The position numbers and the translations under genes were made by a program. The notes below the pieces were generated by a model. That model did no database searches and was not told where the DNA came from. It saw only the letters and a list, made by a program, of their open reading frames with translations. From Tubiluchus corallicola (taxonomy: Eukaryota > Priapulida > Priapulimorpha > Priapulimorphida > Tubiluchidae), in assembly GCA_030141605.1 (NCBI GenBank), contig JAQGDQ010000077.1:12501-74500 (forward strand): a stretch of DNA of 62,000 nucleotides, written 5' to 3'. Position 1 is the stretch's first letter; every line of letters starts with the position of its first letter. Positions 32,824-47,800 of this stretch are shown here, piece after piece.

Positions 32824-35800
32824 GTAAGTAGGCATGCAAGTGTTTGATGTAGTTTAAGACGTTAAATTAGCTAAGTTTACCGTGATTTCGATTACTTTGG
32901 TCCCCGCAGCGAAGGCAAATGATCTTTGATTGTGTGATAACGATCATTAGTAAGTGTAAAGTCGATTATTGTCTACAATGACCGTCAGGTATCGCTTGCG
33001 TAATCCCGACGGGCGTTGTGGGTAATATGTGCAAAGTTGCCATTGCTTGATACGTTGTTTTAGTGTCGAACGTTGCTAATTAGCATTTTATTCTCGTGTA
33101 TTTACGGTAATTAAAAGCGACCTGGTGGTAGTTTTGGAGTGCTTACAAGGTTTGCAGGTGTTGTATTTTCTATTGCGCAACTGATTGGTGTGATAATCAT
33201 TAAACACATTACCTTGCTTGTATAATACTATTGCTATACATTTGTAATTGTAATTCTCTTCATGGCCGCATACAGTTCTTTGGCTTTTATGCGTTACGAG
33301 TGTTTGTGTTTTTGCCGTGGTTTAGCCGAGGGCAGTTATAGTTACAGCTAACGCAACTTTATAGATGTAATTATTATTAAACTGACCGGTTTATGACGTT
33401 TGACCTCTGTGAAGTGCAGTACCCTGTTGTAAAATGACTTGTTAAATATGTTCTCGAATAGTTTTTAAATATCTCTTCCAATTTTAGTGTGCATGCGCGC
33501 TTAGCAAGGTTTTGGGAATTTAGCTTAAGAGCGTTTAGCAGTTAAGCAGTGTCACTTCTGCCAAGCAGTAGGGTGGATGATTGGGGGATAGGTAGTTCAT
33601 GAGCGCTTATAAAATGAAAACAAAACAAAATCTAGGGAAACACTGAGTCTGTTCCTCGATTTTTTAGCAAATAATTCTCCTTTCAGTTTCTGCTAACTGC
33701 TGTGAATGAGGGTGTTTTCTTCCGTGCTGACCGTGCACCTTAATTTGTGCGTCACTTTTTTAATTACCTCTCTTCAACGGGTGATTTATGCTCTAAGTTT
33801 TTTATGCTTAAATTTTTAACTTTCGTGACAACTTTATTGACCCATTTTCAATGAAAAAACCCATGATTATTATTTTCACGTTTCAGCAGAATTATGGTGA
33901 CACGAATTTGTCATATTTACGTGTTCTGTGATTGACACTTATGACTACTTACCCAGTATTAACTTATTTCTGAAACAGTCCATAATTGTTATAAAGTGAT
34001 ATATTTGTGTTGACACGTATGTAACTTCATACCATAATAGTAGTCTTTTGAATAAAAAAAAACACTTGAAAATAATACTTGTCAGCACAGGCTATGATGT
34101 CATGTAAGATTCTTTAATTTTGGCAAAGGCTACGGTGCTCATAAACAGCGGCGGCTGTTGTGTGGAACTGCAGCACCCCCTGTTTTCACTCGATATTATC
34201 GATAATATTCAATATAATAAGTCTTTCCTTTAATTCTTTCTTTATACATGTAAGGAACCAGAACTGGTAAGGGTAGTACTGTTTGCTTCACAGCCCAAGC
34301 AATGTGGTGTTTGGTTGTTATGTGCATGCGCCCATGTCTGAGATAACACGTTGTGCACTAGCGTCTGCTGCTAAGTAGAAAAGTACAGTGTCTACCACAG
34401 TAACAATTGCCACATACTTACCATGTACCTTCATATGCTTGGATATGATAAAGTGTAAACTTAGCGTGTGTGCTTAAAACATGAATTATTTAATAATCAA
34501 CGCCTTGCATCCCAAAAAACAAGTTCTGTGACTGTAAGTGAACTACAACAACTTAATGTTTCACAGTTGCCTCTCAATGAGAAAGTTGCAGTTAAGAAAA
34601 GAGGCCGTTCAACACCCAATCTTCAAATATAAGCACAACATTAAAATCACATGTTTGTTACGTTTTACACGGTGTTAAAACAATGGCTAAAAATTTTCTG
34701 AAGCAGCACCAGCAGTAGTTTTAGCTAAGAGTCGCCACTCTCATTGCAACTTTCGGGACAAATGATGCAATAAGTATCTGCTCAAATACGAAGCCAGTTA
34801 TTAAAGGAAAATAAGGTTGTTTTTCATAGTCTGTCGCAATTTTAAATATGGTAAAAAGTGAACGTCTTGATACCTGTGATGTCACCAAAGTGTTTCTGAT
34901 AATTAAATAATAGAGCAAAAAATTGAGTTAAGTTGAATTGAGACTAGCTAGTGATGGCATAATATCACTAATGAATATAATTTTCAACAGCACAGAACGT
35001 TACACGTGCATGTTGTATGTGTTTCTGAAAGTGAAAATTCTAGTATGGTGCTACTTGAGAACATTCAGCATGGTGCAAAACATGAAGGAAATTTTCAATG
35101 TAAATTTCAAATTTACCGCTGTGCTCACACATTAGCTCTCGAATGTGTACGCCACATCACAACTGATTTGAACTGATCTACATCTGAATTGAGGGCTACA
35201 GCACCTATTATTTGTGCAATGCGTTTCTGAAATGCAGCTGCTAGTGCCCATCTAACCAGCAAAATGCTTGTAACAGTGAAGAACTAGTGGCCCGAACGTG
35301 AAATTGTGTTTGTGTGGTAATAATTCTTTCATGTAAATCATTTTTGAAAAAATAATATGTTTCCTTTTAATATTTTAAAGAGTAGATTGTCTTGACCTGC
35401 AGTTTAACATTGGGCCCGGTTTTCCTTTAAGATTGTAAAAGTTTGCTTTTTAAGGAGTGAGTTAGTTTCCGAGACTTACTGTTCCTGTTTGCTTGGGCAC
35501 ACAAAAGGTCATTGTGTGTTAATGAGTGTCATAAAAACCCTCACCATGGAGGTTAAGTTGCATCCTGATGTCTGAGTTTCTTGTACATAAGTTTTGTGTT
35601 GTAAGTCTGAGTTTCTTGTACATAAGTAAGTCTGAGTTTCTTGTACATAAGTTTTGTGTTGTAAGTCTGAGTTTCTTGTACACAAGTTTTGTGTTGTAAG
35701 TCTGAGTTTCTTGTATACAAGTTTTGTGTTGTAAGTCTGAGTTTCTTGTACACAAGTTTTGTGCTGTAAGTCTGAGTTTCTTATACACACGTTTTGTGTT

Positions 35801-38800
35801 GTAAGTCTGAGTTTCTTGTACATAAGTTTTGTGTTGTAAGTCTGAGTTTCTTGTACATAAGTTTTGTGTTGTAAGTCTGAGTTTCTTGTACATAAGTAAG
35901 TCTGAGTTTCTTGTACACAAGTTTTGTGTTGTAAGTCTGAGTTTCTTGTACATAAGTTTTGTGTTGTAAGTCACCCCTGTACGGTATTGCTATGCTCTAC
36001 ATGGTTCTCATTATTTGCATGATACTTTCCAATTTAAGTGACACGCAGGCTCACAATTTGGCAATAAATGGTACATTTTCCGTCATTTAATCTTAAAACT
36101 TCCTTTTTTTGTAAACTTTAAATTGCCGAAAAGTACCGGGCCAGAAAGCGCACAGAAGAATTTCTGAGAAATTAGCAATCGCCACATTGGGCAGTTCCAC
36201 TGTTAGTAATGTTACATTTTAGGGATGTTCTCGTGTTTTAAATAAGAGCCATTTCTTTATCTATCGATATTAAGTGTCACTCATGTTACAATACATCAAT
36301 CTAGTGTAGACCTGGAATACAGGAATGAATGAAAACATTTCATGGAATAATAAAGTAGAAAGCATTGCTTTTGATGTCGGTCAGTAACGTTGCAAAGAAA
36401 CGACATAAGAAATTAATGAGCATCTTTGAATGAAAAGGGCTGCGGAGTCGGAGTCGGCCATAAATTTACTGTTTGAGGAGTCGGAGTTGTCAAAACTTGT
36501 GGTTTTGGAGTCGGAGTCGGGACTCAGGAGTACACTTACTTTTAGAAGAGTCGGTGTTGGAATAGGTAAAAAATTGACAAACTCAAACTTCAGTTACTTT
36601 TAACTCGTTTATGCATAACATCCCATTTTGGAACACTGTTGTAATGGTGTCTATGCAGCTAGATTGTTTTTCGAGCATAAAAAGTAGTGACGAAATGCCA
36701 CTGTAGCTAAATATTGAGAGTACTACAAACTATTACTTAAAAGCAGGAGTAAGAGTTGGTTTTTTAGGAATTGGAGTCGGATTTGGTTCTTCTAAGATTC
36801 TAGGAGTCGAAGTTGGATCTAAAATTTTAGGAGCTAGAGTCGGAGGCAGAGTCAGGAGTTTTATGTACAGACGCCACAGCCCTTATGAAAAGTAATACAG
36901 AATCGCAGCTCTTGGCAAAATTAACTAATTACTGTCTTTCAAGTTGTTTATTGTACTAAGTATGAATAAAAGATAGAGCTATAGTGTCAGAGTACTGTTA
37001 TTATATGTAAATGATTTAATGTGCACAAAAATTAATGCTGATTCCTTGCATACCACAAAATAGCCTAATGGAAAATAAAAAATCTTGCTTTCGATTTTCG
37101 GTTGTGTTGCTTAGTTGCTTTTCAGATTACATTGCATGCATATGATTATTAGACCATTTAGGATGTAAGCAGTTACTTGGTGCCATAGTAGGGTGTGAGG
37201 TACATGCTACTACAAGCAATTGCCATGTTGCTTTCAATTTTCAGTTGTGCCGACTAGATGCTTTTGAGGTTGCATTGCATCCAGATGATTATTAGACCAT
37301 TTAGGATGTAAGCAGTTAGTTTGTGCCATAGTAGGACGTGAGGTACGTGCTACTACAAGCTGTTTCCATCTTGCTTTCAATTTTCGGTTATGCTGCTTAG
37401 ATGGTTTTGAGGTTAGATTGCGTCCAGATGATTATTAGATCATTTAGGATGTAAGCAGTTAGTTGGTGCCATAGTAGGACGTGAGGCACGTGCTACTACG
37501 AGCAGTTGCCATGTTGCTTTCAATTTTCAGTTGTGCTGCTTAGATGCTTTTGAGGTTACATTGCAGCCAGATGATGATTACTAAACCATTTAGTTTATAT
37601 TATGTAGCTAGGTTTCATTATTAAGATTTTCATGACCGAAGTTTATTTGACATACAATTGCAAATGGATGACCACGATGCACCTAAAATGTCCGCTGCTT
37701 CAAGTTTTTGCTGCAGTTTCGCCGATTTTTATTTTCTGAAATGATAGATTGCTTGATTTTACCATTCATTTCGCATGATTTATGATGATTAAATCGATTT
37801 ATTAGAATTTATAATTTCATAATGACGAGCCAGTAGCTTGATTATTTCCGCTTAATCAGTTTTCTTTGAGTTTTCCACAGCCTGAGGAAATGGAAGAATG
37901 TAATGTGTGTTGTGTTATAATGTGGTAAAAAAGCCTTAATGTATGTAATATACATAATTTATTCACCTTAGGCAGCGCGGTGTGTCTAAGAAATGGTCAT
38001 TGCGTTTCAAAGGCCTTGAAACGGCTGTGATTCACAGGATTTGCTTGTTTACCCACATGTTTCAGTACATAGTCACAAAATAGGCTGAGACGGGTTGTTT
38101 TAGTTAAAGCACAAGAACTCACTCTTCACAAATATAGCTGAAAAATTTTGTCTTGAAAATTTATATCGCTTACGTGCAGTCTAATTGCTTAACGAGCTTG
38201 CATTAGCAGTAATGTTGTATAAAACGTTAAATCAGTGATCTAACTCTACTTTTACGGGCTTGCAAAGGGACCTTGTAAAATTGTACTTGTCTTGGACTTG
38301 AATCAGTGATCTAACTCTACTGTTGCTGGCTTGCAAAGGGACCTTGTAAAATTGTACTGTTCTTGGACTTGAATCAGAGATCTAACTCTACTGATGCTGG
38401 CTTGCACGGGGACCTTCTAAAATTGTATTGTTCTTGGACTTGAATCAGTGATCTAACTCTACTGTTGCTGGCTTGCAAAGGGACCTTGTAAAATTGTATT
38501 GTTTTTGGACTTGAATCAGTGATCTAACTCTACTGATGCTGGCTTGCAAAGGGACTTTGTAAAATTGTATTGTTTTTGGACTTGAATCAGTGATCTAACT
38601 CTACTGATGCTGGCTTGCACGGGGACCTTGTAAAATTGTATTGTTCTTGGACTTGAATCAGAGATCTAACTCTACTGATGCTGGCTTGCAAAGGGACCTT
38701 GTAAAATTGTATTGTTCTTGGACTTGAATCAGTGATCTAACTCTACTGATGCTGGCTTGCACGGGGACCTTGTAAAATTGCATTGTTCTTGGACTTGAAT

Positions 38801-41800
38801 CAGTGATCTAACTCTACTGTTGCTGGCTTGCAAGGGGACCTTGTAAAATTGCATTGTTCTTGGATTTGAATCAGTGATCTAACTCTACTGTTGCTGGCTT
38901 GCATGGGGACCTTGTAAAATTGTACTGTTCTTGGACTTGAATCAGAGATCTAACTCTACTGTTGCTGGCTTGCACGGGGACCTTGTAAAATTGTACTGTC
39001 CTTGGACTTGAATCAGTGATCTAACTCTACTGATGCTGGCTTGCAAGGGGACCTTGTAAAATTGTATTGTTCTTGGACTTGAATCAGTGATCTAACTCTA
39101 CTGATGCTGGCTTGCAAGGGGACCTTGTAAAATTGTATTGTTCTTCGACTTGAATCAGTGATCTAACTCTACTGATGCTGGCTTGCAAAGGGACCTTGTA
39201 AAATTGTATTGTTCTTGGACTTGAATCAGTGATCTAACTCTACTGTTGCTGGCTTGCAAGGGGACCTTGTAAAATTGTATTTTGTACTTCGACTTGAATC
39301 AGTGATCTAACTCTACTGTTGCTGGCTTGCAAGGGGACCTTGTAAAATTGTATTTTGTACTTGGACTTGAATCAGTGATCTAACTCTACTGTTGCTGGCT
39401 TGCAAGGGGACCTTGTAAAATTGTATTTTGTACTTGGACTTGAATCAGTGATCTAACTCTACTGTTGCTGGCTTGCAAGGGGACCTTGTAAAATTGTATT
39501 TTGTACTTCGACTTGAATCAGTGATCTAACTCTACTGTTGCTGGCTTGCAAGGGGACCTTGTAAAATTATACTGTTCTTGTACTTGAATCAGTGATCTAA
39601 TTCTACTCTTACCGGCTTGCAAAGGGACCTTGTAAAATTGTACTGTTCTTGGATTTGAATCAGTGATCTAATTTTACTCTTACGGGCTTGCAAAGGGACT
39701 TGTAAACTGCTCGTCAACTTTGCTGACATTTTAGAGAATTTTTTGTGAGCAAGCTTAGCGAAACATTCCGAAATTTTGCTAAAAAATTGTGGCCTCGAAA
39801 TTGAGGACATCCTTGAAAAAGTTGACAAGCCTTGAACTAGGAACTGCGGGTTGCTCCTTCGAAATTATGAGAACGCAGTGAAACGATTTTAAAAAAAACT
39901 CTTTGGAATTACTGGTTTTTGTGTCTACAAGCTCATGGTCGCTTGCTAAAGTGAGAACAAATATAATAATTTAATTGCCTGTCTGTGTTTGTCAGTGGTA
40001 ATACGTTTCAAACTTAACCCCGTATCCTTGAAATTGCAAGTTTCTGTTATGCATGTGCGGTTCTGTTAACCCATTCACACCCGTTGTATCTCGTGGGATA
40101 CGAGAATATTTTCTGCCTTTAAAATTAATAAAATTTTAAAACTGGCAGTTATTTGATCTGTTAATAATTATTTTGATTTAAGCCAATAACAATAGACTAA
40201 AAATGGTGATAAAATGGCAAACTAGAAAATTTACATAGCATGAAAAACTGCGCAAGGTACAGTACTTTAGAGATGACTTTGTACAGATCAGCATAGCGTG
40301 CATACTAAATATCTTAGATACTTTGTACAAATTATCAGCAGTTGCAAAATGAAGCACATTTTATGCTTCCATTGAATCCCAATGTATCCCGTGGGATACA
40401 GGCTATATTTAGCACGCGGGCACAGGTAGAAAAAATAATTATTATGTGTAAGCAATATGGACATACTAAACAAAAGTACCAAGCCAAAATTTGTTTCTTA
40501 TTTAGGGACTGAAAGGGTTAAGGTGCTAAAATGAGGACGCGATTTCTTGATAGCGTCTCTGATGTTTCAGCATTATGAAGGGTTGTGTGATGTGAAGATA
40601 AAGGTTTTCAGATGTTGTGATAAGGATTTCTTTAACGGATTTTAAGCTTCTAACCTTTTAATTTGTTAAAACAAAACCGCACCCGATCTTAGACTGTAGC
40701 TCAAAACAATCTACTCTTTAAGATGTTGAAAGGAAACATACTATTTTCTTCAAAAATGACTTACGTTAAAGAATTATTACCTCATAAACACAATTTCGTG
40801 TTCGCGCCACTAGTTCTTCACTCTTACATGCATTTCGCCATTCTCTTGTTAGACGGGCACTAGCGCCTGCATTTCGGAAACACGTTGCACAAAAACAGGT
40901 GGTGTACCACTCAATTCAGAAGTGTTAGTTTGTGACGAACTAACCACGTTTGACAGCTCATGCATGAGCACAACGGTAAATTTTAACTTGAATTTTTACC
41001 TTAAAACTTGCCTAGTTTTAGTACAAAACATGAATATCTTGCATAATCTTTGTACTTCAATTTTTGCTTTTGCAAACACATGCAACACGCTCGTGGAATA
41101 TTTTTACTGTTGAAAATTATGTTCGTTTGTGACGTCTTCAATAGTTAGGCTTGTCCGCCATTAATTAAGTTTTTAATCTATTATTTAATTAACAGACGCT
41201 TCGGCAGTATAAATTGCGTTAAAATGTTTTCCTTTATTCGGATTTGAAAGTTATACTCTATTAAGTTATATTATATACTGTTAAAGTTCATACAAAGTTA
41301 TATTACTTTGCACTACGCTTACCTTTTTGAAAGACTTATGGAAAGTGCCTTATGTAGAGAACAAAAGAAAGAAAGTAAACCTCAGTAATGGTGATTTATT
41401 TTCCAACCATCCTGTACATTACATTCCAGTGTGCACCGACTAAAAACACATTATTGATTTTACTGACAACTGGTATGAGTAACTTATACATTTTCTTTGT
41501 TACTGAAGAGTGGGGTACGAATGCTCTATACAGTGCTACTGCTAATGCAATCTCTATATGCAATAAGACAGCAAAAGGATTTTCTTGTCCTTTAATGTTG
41601 ACAGTTGTCTCAAAGTCAGGACCTGCCTCATTACTACTTGATAAGCCTCTAGTATGAACCCGTAGCACCACTTTCATATGTCTGTGCAGCCTCTCTTGAA
41701 GAGAGTAGCATGGCAACTGCAATTACATGAAGCAGTTTTTTTGAGCATTCACCATCCATATCCTAACCAGGTCTTGTGTTACTTAATTTTGTTCACCGAA

Positions 41801-44800
41801 CAACTGTGCACACAAGCACACACATGCGCGTGCACGCACACACACATGCACACCCTCACACACGTGTGCATGCACGCACACACACATACCCTGACCACTC
41901 AGCCTAAATGCTCTACTCCAAACAAGATGCGAAAGTGTCTTATGTAGAGAACAACGGAAAGATATTAAAGTAAGCCTCATTAACAGTGATTTATTTTTCA
42001 ACCAACCTGTATTTTATTATCGTGTTTCAGTGGGACTGAGTTCTTAGCCATTCAAATTTGGGAGGTGTATTTTAAAGTGACAACGTAAGTTATTGTCCTC
42101 TCAAGCATGATTGATTAAGCGCTTGTATATGCACAGGTGAAAGCATACCTTAGCGTGCATAGCCCTCCCAGGTAAAATGAAGGTAAACTCGAGGCCTGTG
42201 TGCTGCTAGGATTGTACCTGTTTGGAATGTGGAGAGTAAATAGTACGACAAGCAGACGACAAAATTTAACGTGATAATTGTGAAAATCATGCATCTCTGA
42301 ATAGAAAGTGTGATTTCACACGGAAATAATGCTTAATAACATGAACTGGTACAAGTGAATAATCCCTCAGCAAAGAAATGAAAATAAGGGGGGGGGGATT
42401 CAGTTTGGATTTTTTTCTTAAAGTTGAATGAAAGTCAATTCTAAAATATGTCCCGAAGAACTTTTCATCCCAAAGTTAGATTACTCACCAGTTTGAAAAT
42501 GCATATTTCTTTCTGTGCCATTTTACCTACTTTTGCAGTCCATTTTTTCCTGTGTAATTTTATGATTATATATTTTTTGTGTCTAATGGAAGGCTGGCGT
42601 TTACCACATGCGGTGCACTAGTATTTTGCTGTACATATGTACTGTGTATGCAACTTTTCATACAGTAAGTGATTCATTATCCTGCTGGTACAGTAAAAAT
42701 GTGCCCTGCAGTTGGCATTGTGCCAACCTGTCATTTTCGTGATCCATTGTTTCTGACACCCTGACATGATTTTGACTTTGTGGTACTGTACCTTGTATGC
42801 ATTGTACATTTATTTGTACGTTTTTTTTAATATAGTTTATGTGTACCTTGTGTGCACTGTACATTCATTTATACGTATTTTAAAGATAGTTTATATGTAC
42901 CTTGTGTGCACTGTACATTTATTTATACATATTTTAAAGATAGTTTGTGTGTATCTTGTGTGCACTGTACATTTATTTATACGTATTTTAAAGATAGTTT
43001 ATGTGTACCTTGTGTGCACTGTACATTTATTTATACATATTTTAAAGATAGTTTATGTGTATCTTGCGTGCACTGTACATTTATTTATACATATTTTAAA
43101 GATAGTTTATGTGTATCTTGTGTGCACTGTACATTTATTTATACGTATTTTAAATATAGTTCATATTGTACCTTGCGTGCACTGTACAGTACACATTTAT
43201 TTATACAGTAACAATTTAGGCTAGGAAAAGTCAGAAAAAAAGTCTGAATTTAGGCTAGGAAAAAGTCAGAAAAAAGTCTCAATTTAGGCCAGGAAAAAGT
43301 CAGAAAAAAGTCTCAATTTAGGCCAGGAAAAAGTCAGAAAAAAATCTCAATTTAGGCCAGGAAAAAGTCAGAAAAAAGTCTCAATTTAGGCTAGGAAAAA
43401 GTCAGAAAAAAGTCTCAATTTAGGCTAGGAAAAAGTCAGAAAAAAGTCTCAATTTAGGCTAGGAAAAAGTCAGAAAAAAGTCTCAATTTAGGCTAGGAAA
43501 AAGTCAGAAAAGGTCTGAATTTAGGCAGGAAAAAGTCAGAAAAAAGTCTCAATTTAGGCTAGGAAAAAGTCAGAAAAAAGTCTCAATTTAGGCTAGGAAA
43601 AAGTCAGAAAAAAGTCTCAATTTAGGCTAGGAAAAAGTCAGAAAAAAGTCTCAATTTAGGCTAGGAAAAAGTCAGAAAAAAGTCTCAATTTAGGCTAGGA
43701 AAAAGTCCGAAAAAGTCTCAATTTAGGCTAGGGAAAAGTCAGAAAAAGCCTCAATTTAGGCTAGGAAAAAGTCAGAAAAAAGTCACAATTAATTAAGTGT
43801 GCGGGTTAGACGTAGGAATGTTTTTTCTGTGCCTTTCGTCCTACAACTTTTTTACCTGGATTCACGTATTCTAGTAGCTATTTTTACAATGTACAGTTTG
43901 CATACTGTAGTATGTGATGACCATTCCTGATCACGTGACACTTGCTCCACTCATTTTCCAGTTCCCCAAAAAATTACAAAACTCCATTGATTCGCTTATT
44001 CAGAGTCAGTCATTTCCGTGTTAAAATGCTGCATAATGTTAAAATCATCTGTGTATAAAGAGAAGCGACGGACTATCAATGAATCTGTGTATAACATCAA
44101 GCAGCTGTTTTATTAATCGCAATGGATTAATCTAATTACTAATAGCTTTAAATTTCTCGAGTGAACGCGTCACGTGATTAATGGCTGTTTTGTCCTCTGA
44201 TAATGCGCACAATTCACTTCAACCTTGTTTATTCTCCACGAAGGGCAGACATGATTTTATTAGTATAAATTAAAGAAGAGTTTTGCGTAATTTGTGTTGA
44301 TAATAATTGATTTGTACGTTCTCAGCACAAATAACAATTTTTTCTCTCATGGTTGCCCGCCGAATCCGGGGCAATTCGATTAGCGTTGGTTTAACTCACA
44401 TTAACTCATTGTGTCGATTTGAAAGAGAGACGGTCCGATGGTTTTTTCGCAAAAGGAGAGAACGCTACAGTTGTTTGATATCTAGATAATTTCTTTATCA
44501 TATATCGGGCTATAAACTGTCAAGTAGTGTACTATTACCACTCACTTCCTAGTTCCATAATCGGTTGTATGGCATTCAGCGTGGTGGGTCAACACTGACA
44601 AAAGACGTGTGTTTTTCTGCCTCGCACAGAGGTATGATAAGCTTGCAGGCAACAATGGTTCATGTTTAGGAAGTAGTTTACAGGGGAAGCTTTACACCTT
44701 TCCTGTTTAGTGCAATAAGCTCAGGATGTTTATTTAGGACCTTTTTGACCCGTTCCCCCCTTTTCAAGGCTGTTGATTCTCGTCACCACCCCCCCCCCCC

Positions 44801-47800
44801 GCCCGCCAGCCCACAAACAATGTACATATTCTACAGATTTTTCTACAATATACGCTATCCCCCCTTTTCAAGGCTGTTGATTCTCGTTCCACACCCCCCC
44901 CCCCCCGCCAGCCCACAAACAATGTACATATTCTACAGATTTTTCTACAATATACGCTTTTCTACATATTTTCATTTTTCCACCCATTCGTTCCTTCCTG
45001 GAGGTGGCTCATCCCCCCCCATCGGTTGAGAACCCCTGATTTAGGAAGTTCATTACTGTATTACAGTACGAATTCAGTTAAAAAGTCACGGGAAAATGTC
45101 GTTCCGGGAAAAAATAAGTAACTCTAACCCCTAACTAAGGTTGAGCGTTCTCTACCAGAAAACGAATCGAATCGAATTTCTGACTTTCGATTTTGAATCG
45201 AACCGAATTTCAATATTTCGGAATTCGAGTCGAATTCGAATTGAGTTTGAAAGAGTTTCGAACAAGTTTTCGAACCCTCAGCAAAAAGCGGTTTTACAAA
45301 GATGATGCGCAGAGACCCTCTCTTACTCGTTTTTGTCCTGCAGTAAAACTACCAATAATTAGCTTAAAAATTGCGCACAGAAATCGCTACTAAATTGCGC
45401 TAATTGCGTGACGTTTAAAACGTTTTAATGACAAGAGAACGTATGTGGTTTAAGTGTTCGAATCCATAATTTTAGGATCGAATCGAATTCGAATTAGAAA
45501 ACGCAGTTCGAACGTTTGAAGTCGAACGTTCGTTGCTCACCCCTACCCCTAATCGTAAGATATTGTAAAACATACTATGTACAATATACTATGTCCCAAA
45601 AAACTTTCCATGCAAAGTTATATTACTTAGCATTTCGCTTACCAGCTGGAAAGACTTATGTAACTATAAATGATAATTTAAAATGTTTTCGCCAATTGGA
45701 AAAATGTCGTTAACTCACCTCCAGGGTGCAGTTAACGACATTCACCACTCACTAATCAAAAAACGCATTTTTAATTTTATTGACACGATACGGTAATGTA
45801 AAATTTGGCTTAGTTAGTAACATGTGCGCTACGAATGCTCTGATTAGTTTTTCAAAGTTTACACAATGTTATCTAAACTTGTTTCAAACGACTTATCATC
45901 AAAATGGCTGCGTCTAACGGTCATCGCGGGAGTTTAAATTTAGAAGTTTTTAAAAGTTCTCAAGCGTCTTGTTTAAGTTTTCAATCTGTTATTTAATTAC
46001 CAGAAGCGTTTTTGCGGTATTAATTCTGTTAAAATGTACACTTTTTATCGGACTTCAAAATGGGGCAGTTTATGAAAAATCATCCAGTCTTCCCTTAAGC
46101 TTGTGAGGTGACAGCGGCTTTGCGTTTGGCGGATTTACCCCTTTTCTAAATCTGTTTTCTGTTAGTTGAGCAAATGGGAAAAAGCTGTACGAGGCAGCTA
46201 GGGTGCACTTTTCCACGTGTTGCGTTACAAACGTTTTGTAATTCAGAGTTATTTCTAGAAAACAGGGGGCATAATTACTGCGCGAGAAAGACTAGATAGC
46301 TGTGCATTAAATATTTCGTACATACAAGTAAACAGGTCCTTGACATAACAGTTTTAAGTGTGATAGTGTCTGGTAATTCTTGGCTTTCCCATGCCAATCT
46401 CACTTTGATAGCATCTAAATTTTGAAAATTATGCATATGTCATTCTCATCAACGCTCTTTCGCTTTATCATTTTTTGTTTTCATTACCGTTTTTCTTCTT
46501 CTTTAAATTGTTTTTTCTGTGTATATTGCATGTTTTCCCGATACATTACTGTATTTTGCTAATTCTTGCGGAGTTAATAAATAAATTGAATTGAATTGAA
46601 CTGTGTCTTCATTCGTGCCATTTATTAGGTTAACGCTGCACTAAGTTTCTTATAGCGTTAAGTTGATGTGCCTCCATGTGCTGATGGTTTATAGATATTG
46701 TATATTACGTATTGTTCTGTATGTACATTGTATATAATAATTGGCATTGTATATAATAAGTCCAAAAAATAATTATAACTTAATGCTGTTAAAGATGAGG
46801 AAAAGGTGAGACTTTGTAAAGTACATGTCCCAGAAAAACGTTCCACACAATGTTATGCAACTTGGCATTATCCAAACCTGCTTGATTCTGCAACTAGAAA
46901 AGAGAATTCTTTGTAATTTTAAATATTGGCGCCACCTGGTAGACGTCGCTGACCTTCCCAGTGTGCACCACTGACTCACCACAAAATGTACTTTAAAGCA
47001 AAACTGGGCCCAATGTTAAACTGCAGGTTAAAAAAATCTACTCTTCAAAATTTTGAAAAGAACTTACTATTTTTTTCAAGAATGACTTACGTGAAAGAAT
47101 TATTACCACACAAACACAATTTCACGTTCGCGCCACTAGTTCTTCACTGTTACATGCATTTTGCCATTCCGTAGTTAGACGGTCACTAAGAAAACGCATT
47201 GCACAAAAAACAGGTGCTGTTTAGTTCATTTCAGATGTGTTAGTTTGTCACGAACTACACACGTTCAGCAGCTCATGCCCGAGTGTAGCGGTAAATATAA
47301 AATTTTAATTTTTACCTTAAAACTTGCCTCGTATATGAAAAATCATTCTGCTTATAATCTTATTGACAAGATACAGTAGTCTGTGCTTTTGCTTAGTTAG
47401 TGAAGTGTGTGCTATGAATGCTTTGATTGTTTTTTCAAACTTCAGGCGGTGTTGATTAACTTGTTGTAACTTACTGTTAAAAGGCTGTGCTTAATGGTGG
47501 TCATCACGGGAGTTTAAATTTACAACTTTGTATACCTGCTAATCTATGCTGTGTGGACAATAAGGCTGTATGTAAGTTGTATGAAATTTCAAGACGATTT
47601 TTAGCTGTACCTAAGTAAAAGGTTTTCTTGTGGCTTAAGTCATTGTTGTTATAAGTGTAAAGAAGTAATTTAATTTTAAATTTTACCAGAAATAAGTTAC
47701 AAAACCCCATGGTGTAAAGGCCTGTCGGGCTCTGCCCTGCTTGACAAGTCAAGTTTGCACATTTTGCACACGCCCTGCCTACTTCCTTGTCATGTAAATT

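Noticed and set aside
35569-35973. Minus-strand frames of 104-151 codons with repeating Leu-Arg-Leu-Thr-Thr-Gln
   Set aside because: They are produced by the 35-bp minisatellite; frames on several registers are equally repetitive and no start or splice context supports a gene.
41396-41722. 108-codon minus-strand frame
   Set aside because: No recognisable motif, no splice partners, and part of it overlaps repeat-derived sequence; not distinguishable from chance.
42822-43207. Plus-strand frames of 152 and 119 codons
   Set aside because: Both lie in the 54-bp minisatellite, whose period is a multiple of three; two overlapping open frames show this is a property of the repeat.
43213-43793. CRISPR-like array of 34-bp repeats
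   Set aside because: The repeats are contiguous with no spacers, and the context is an animal intron.
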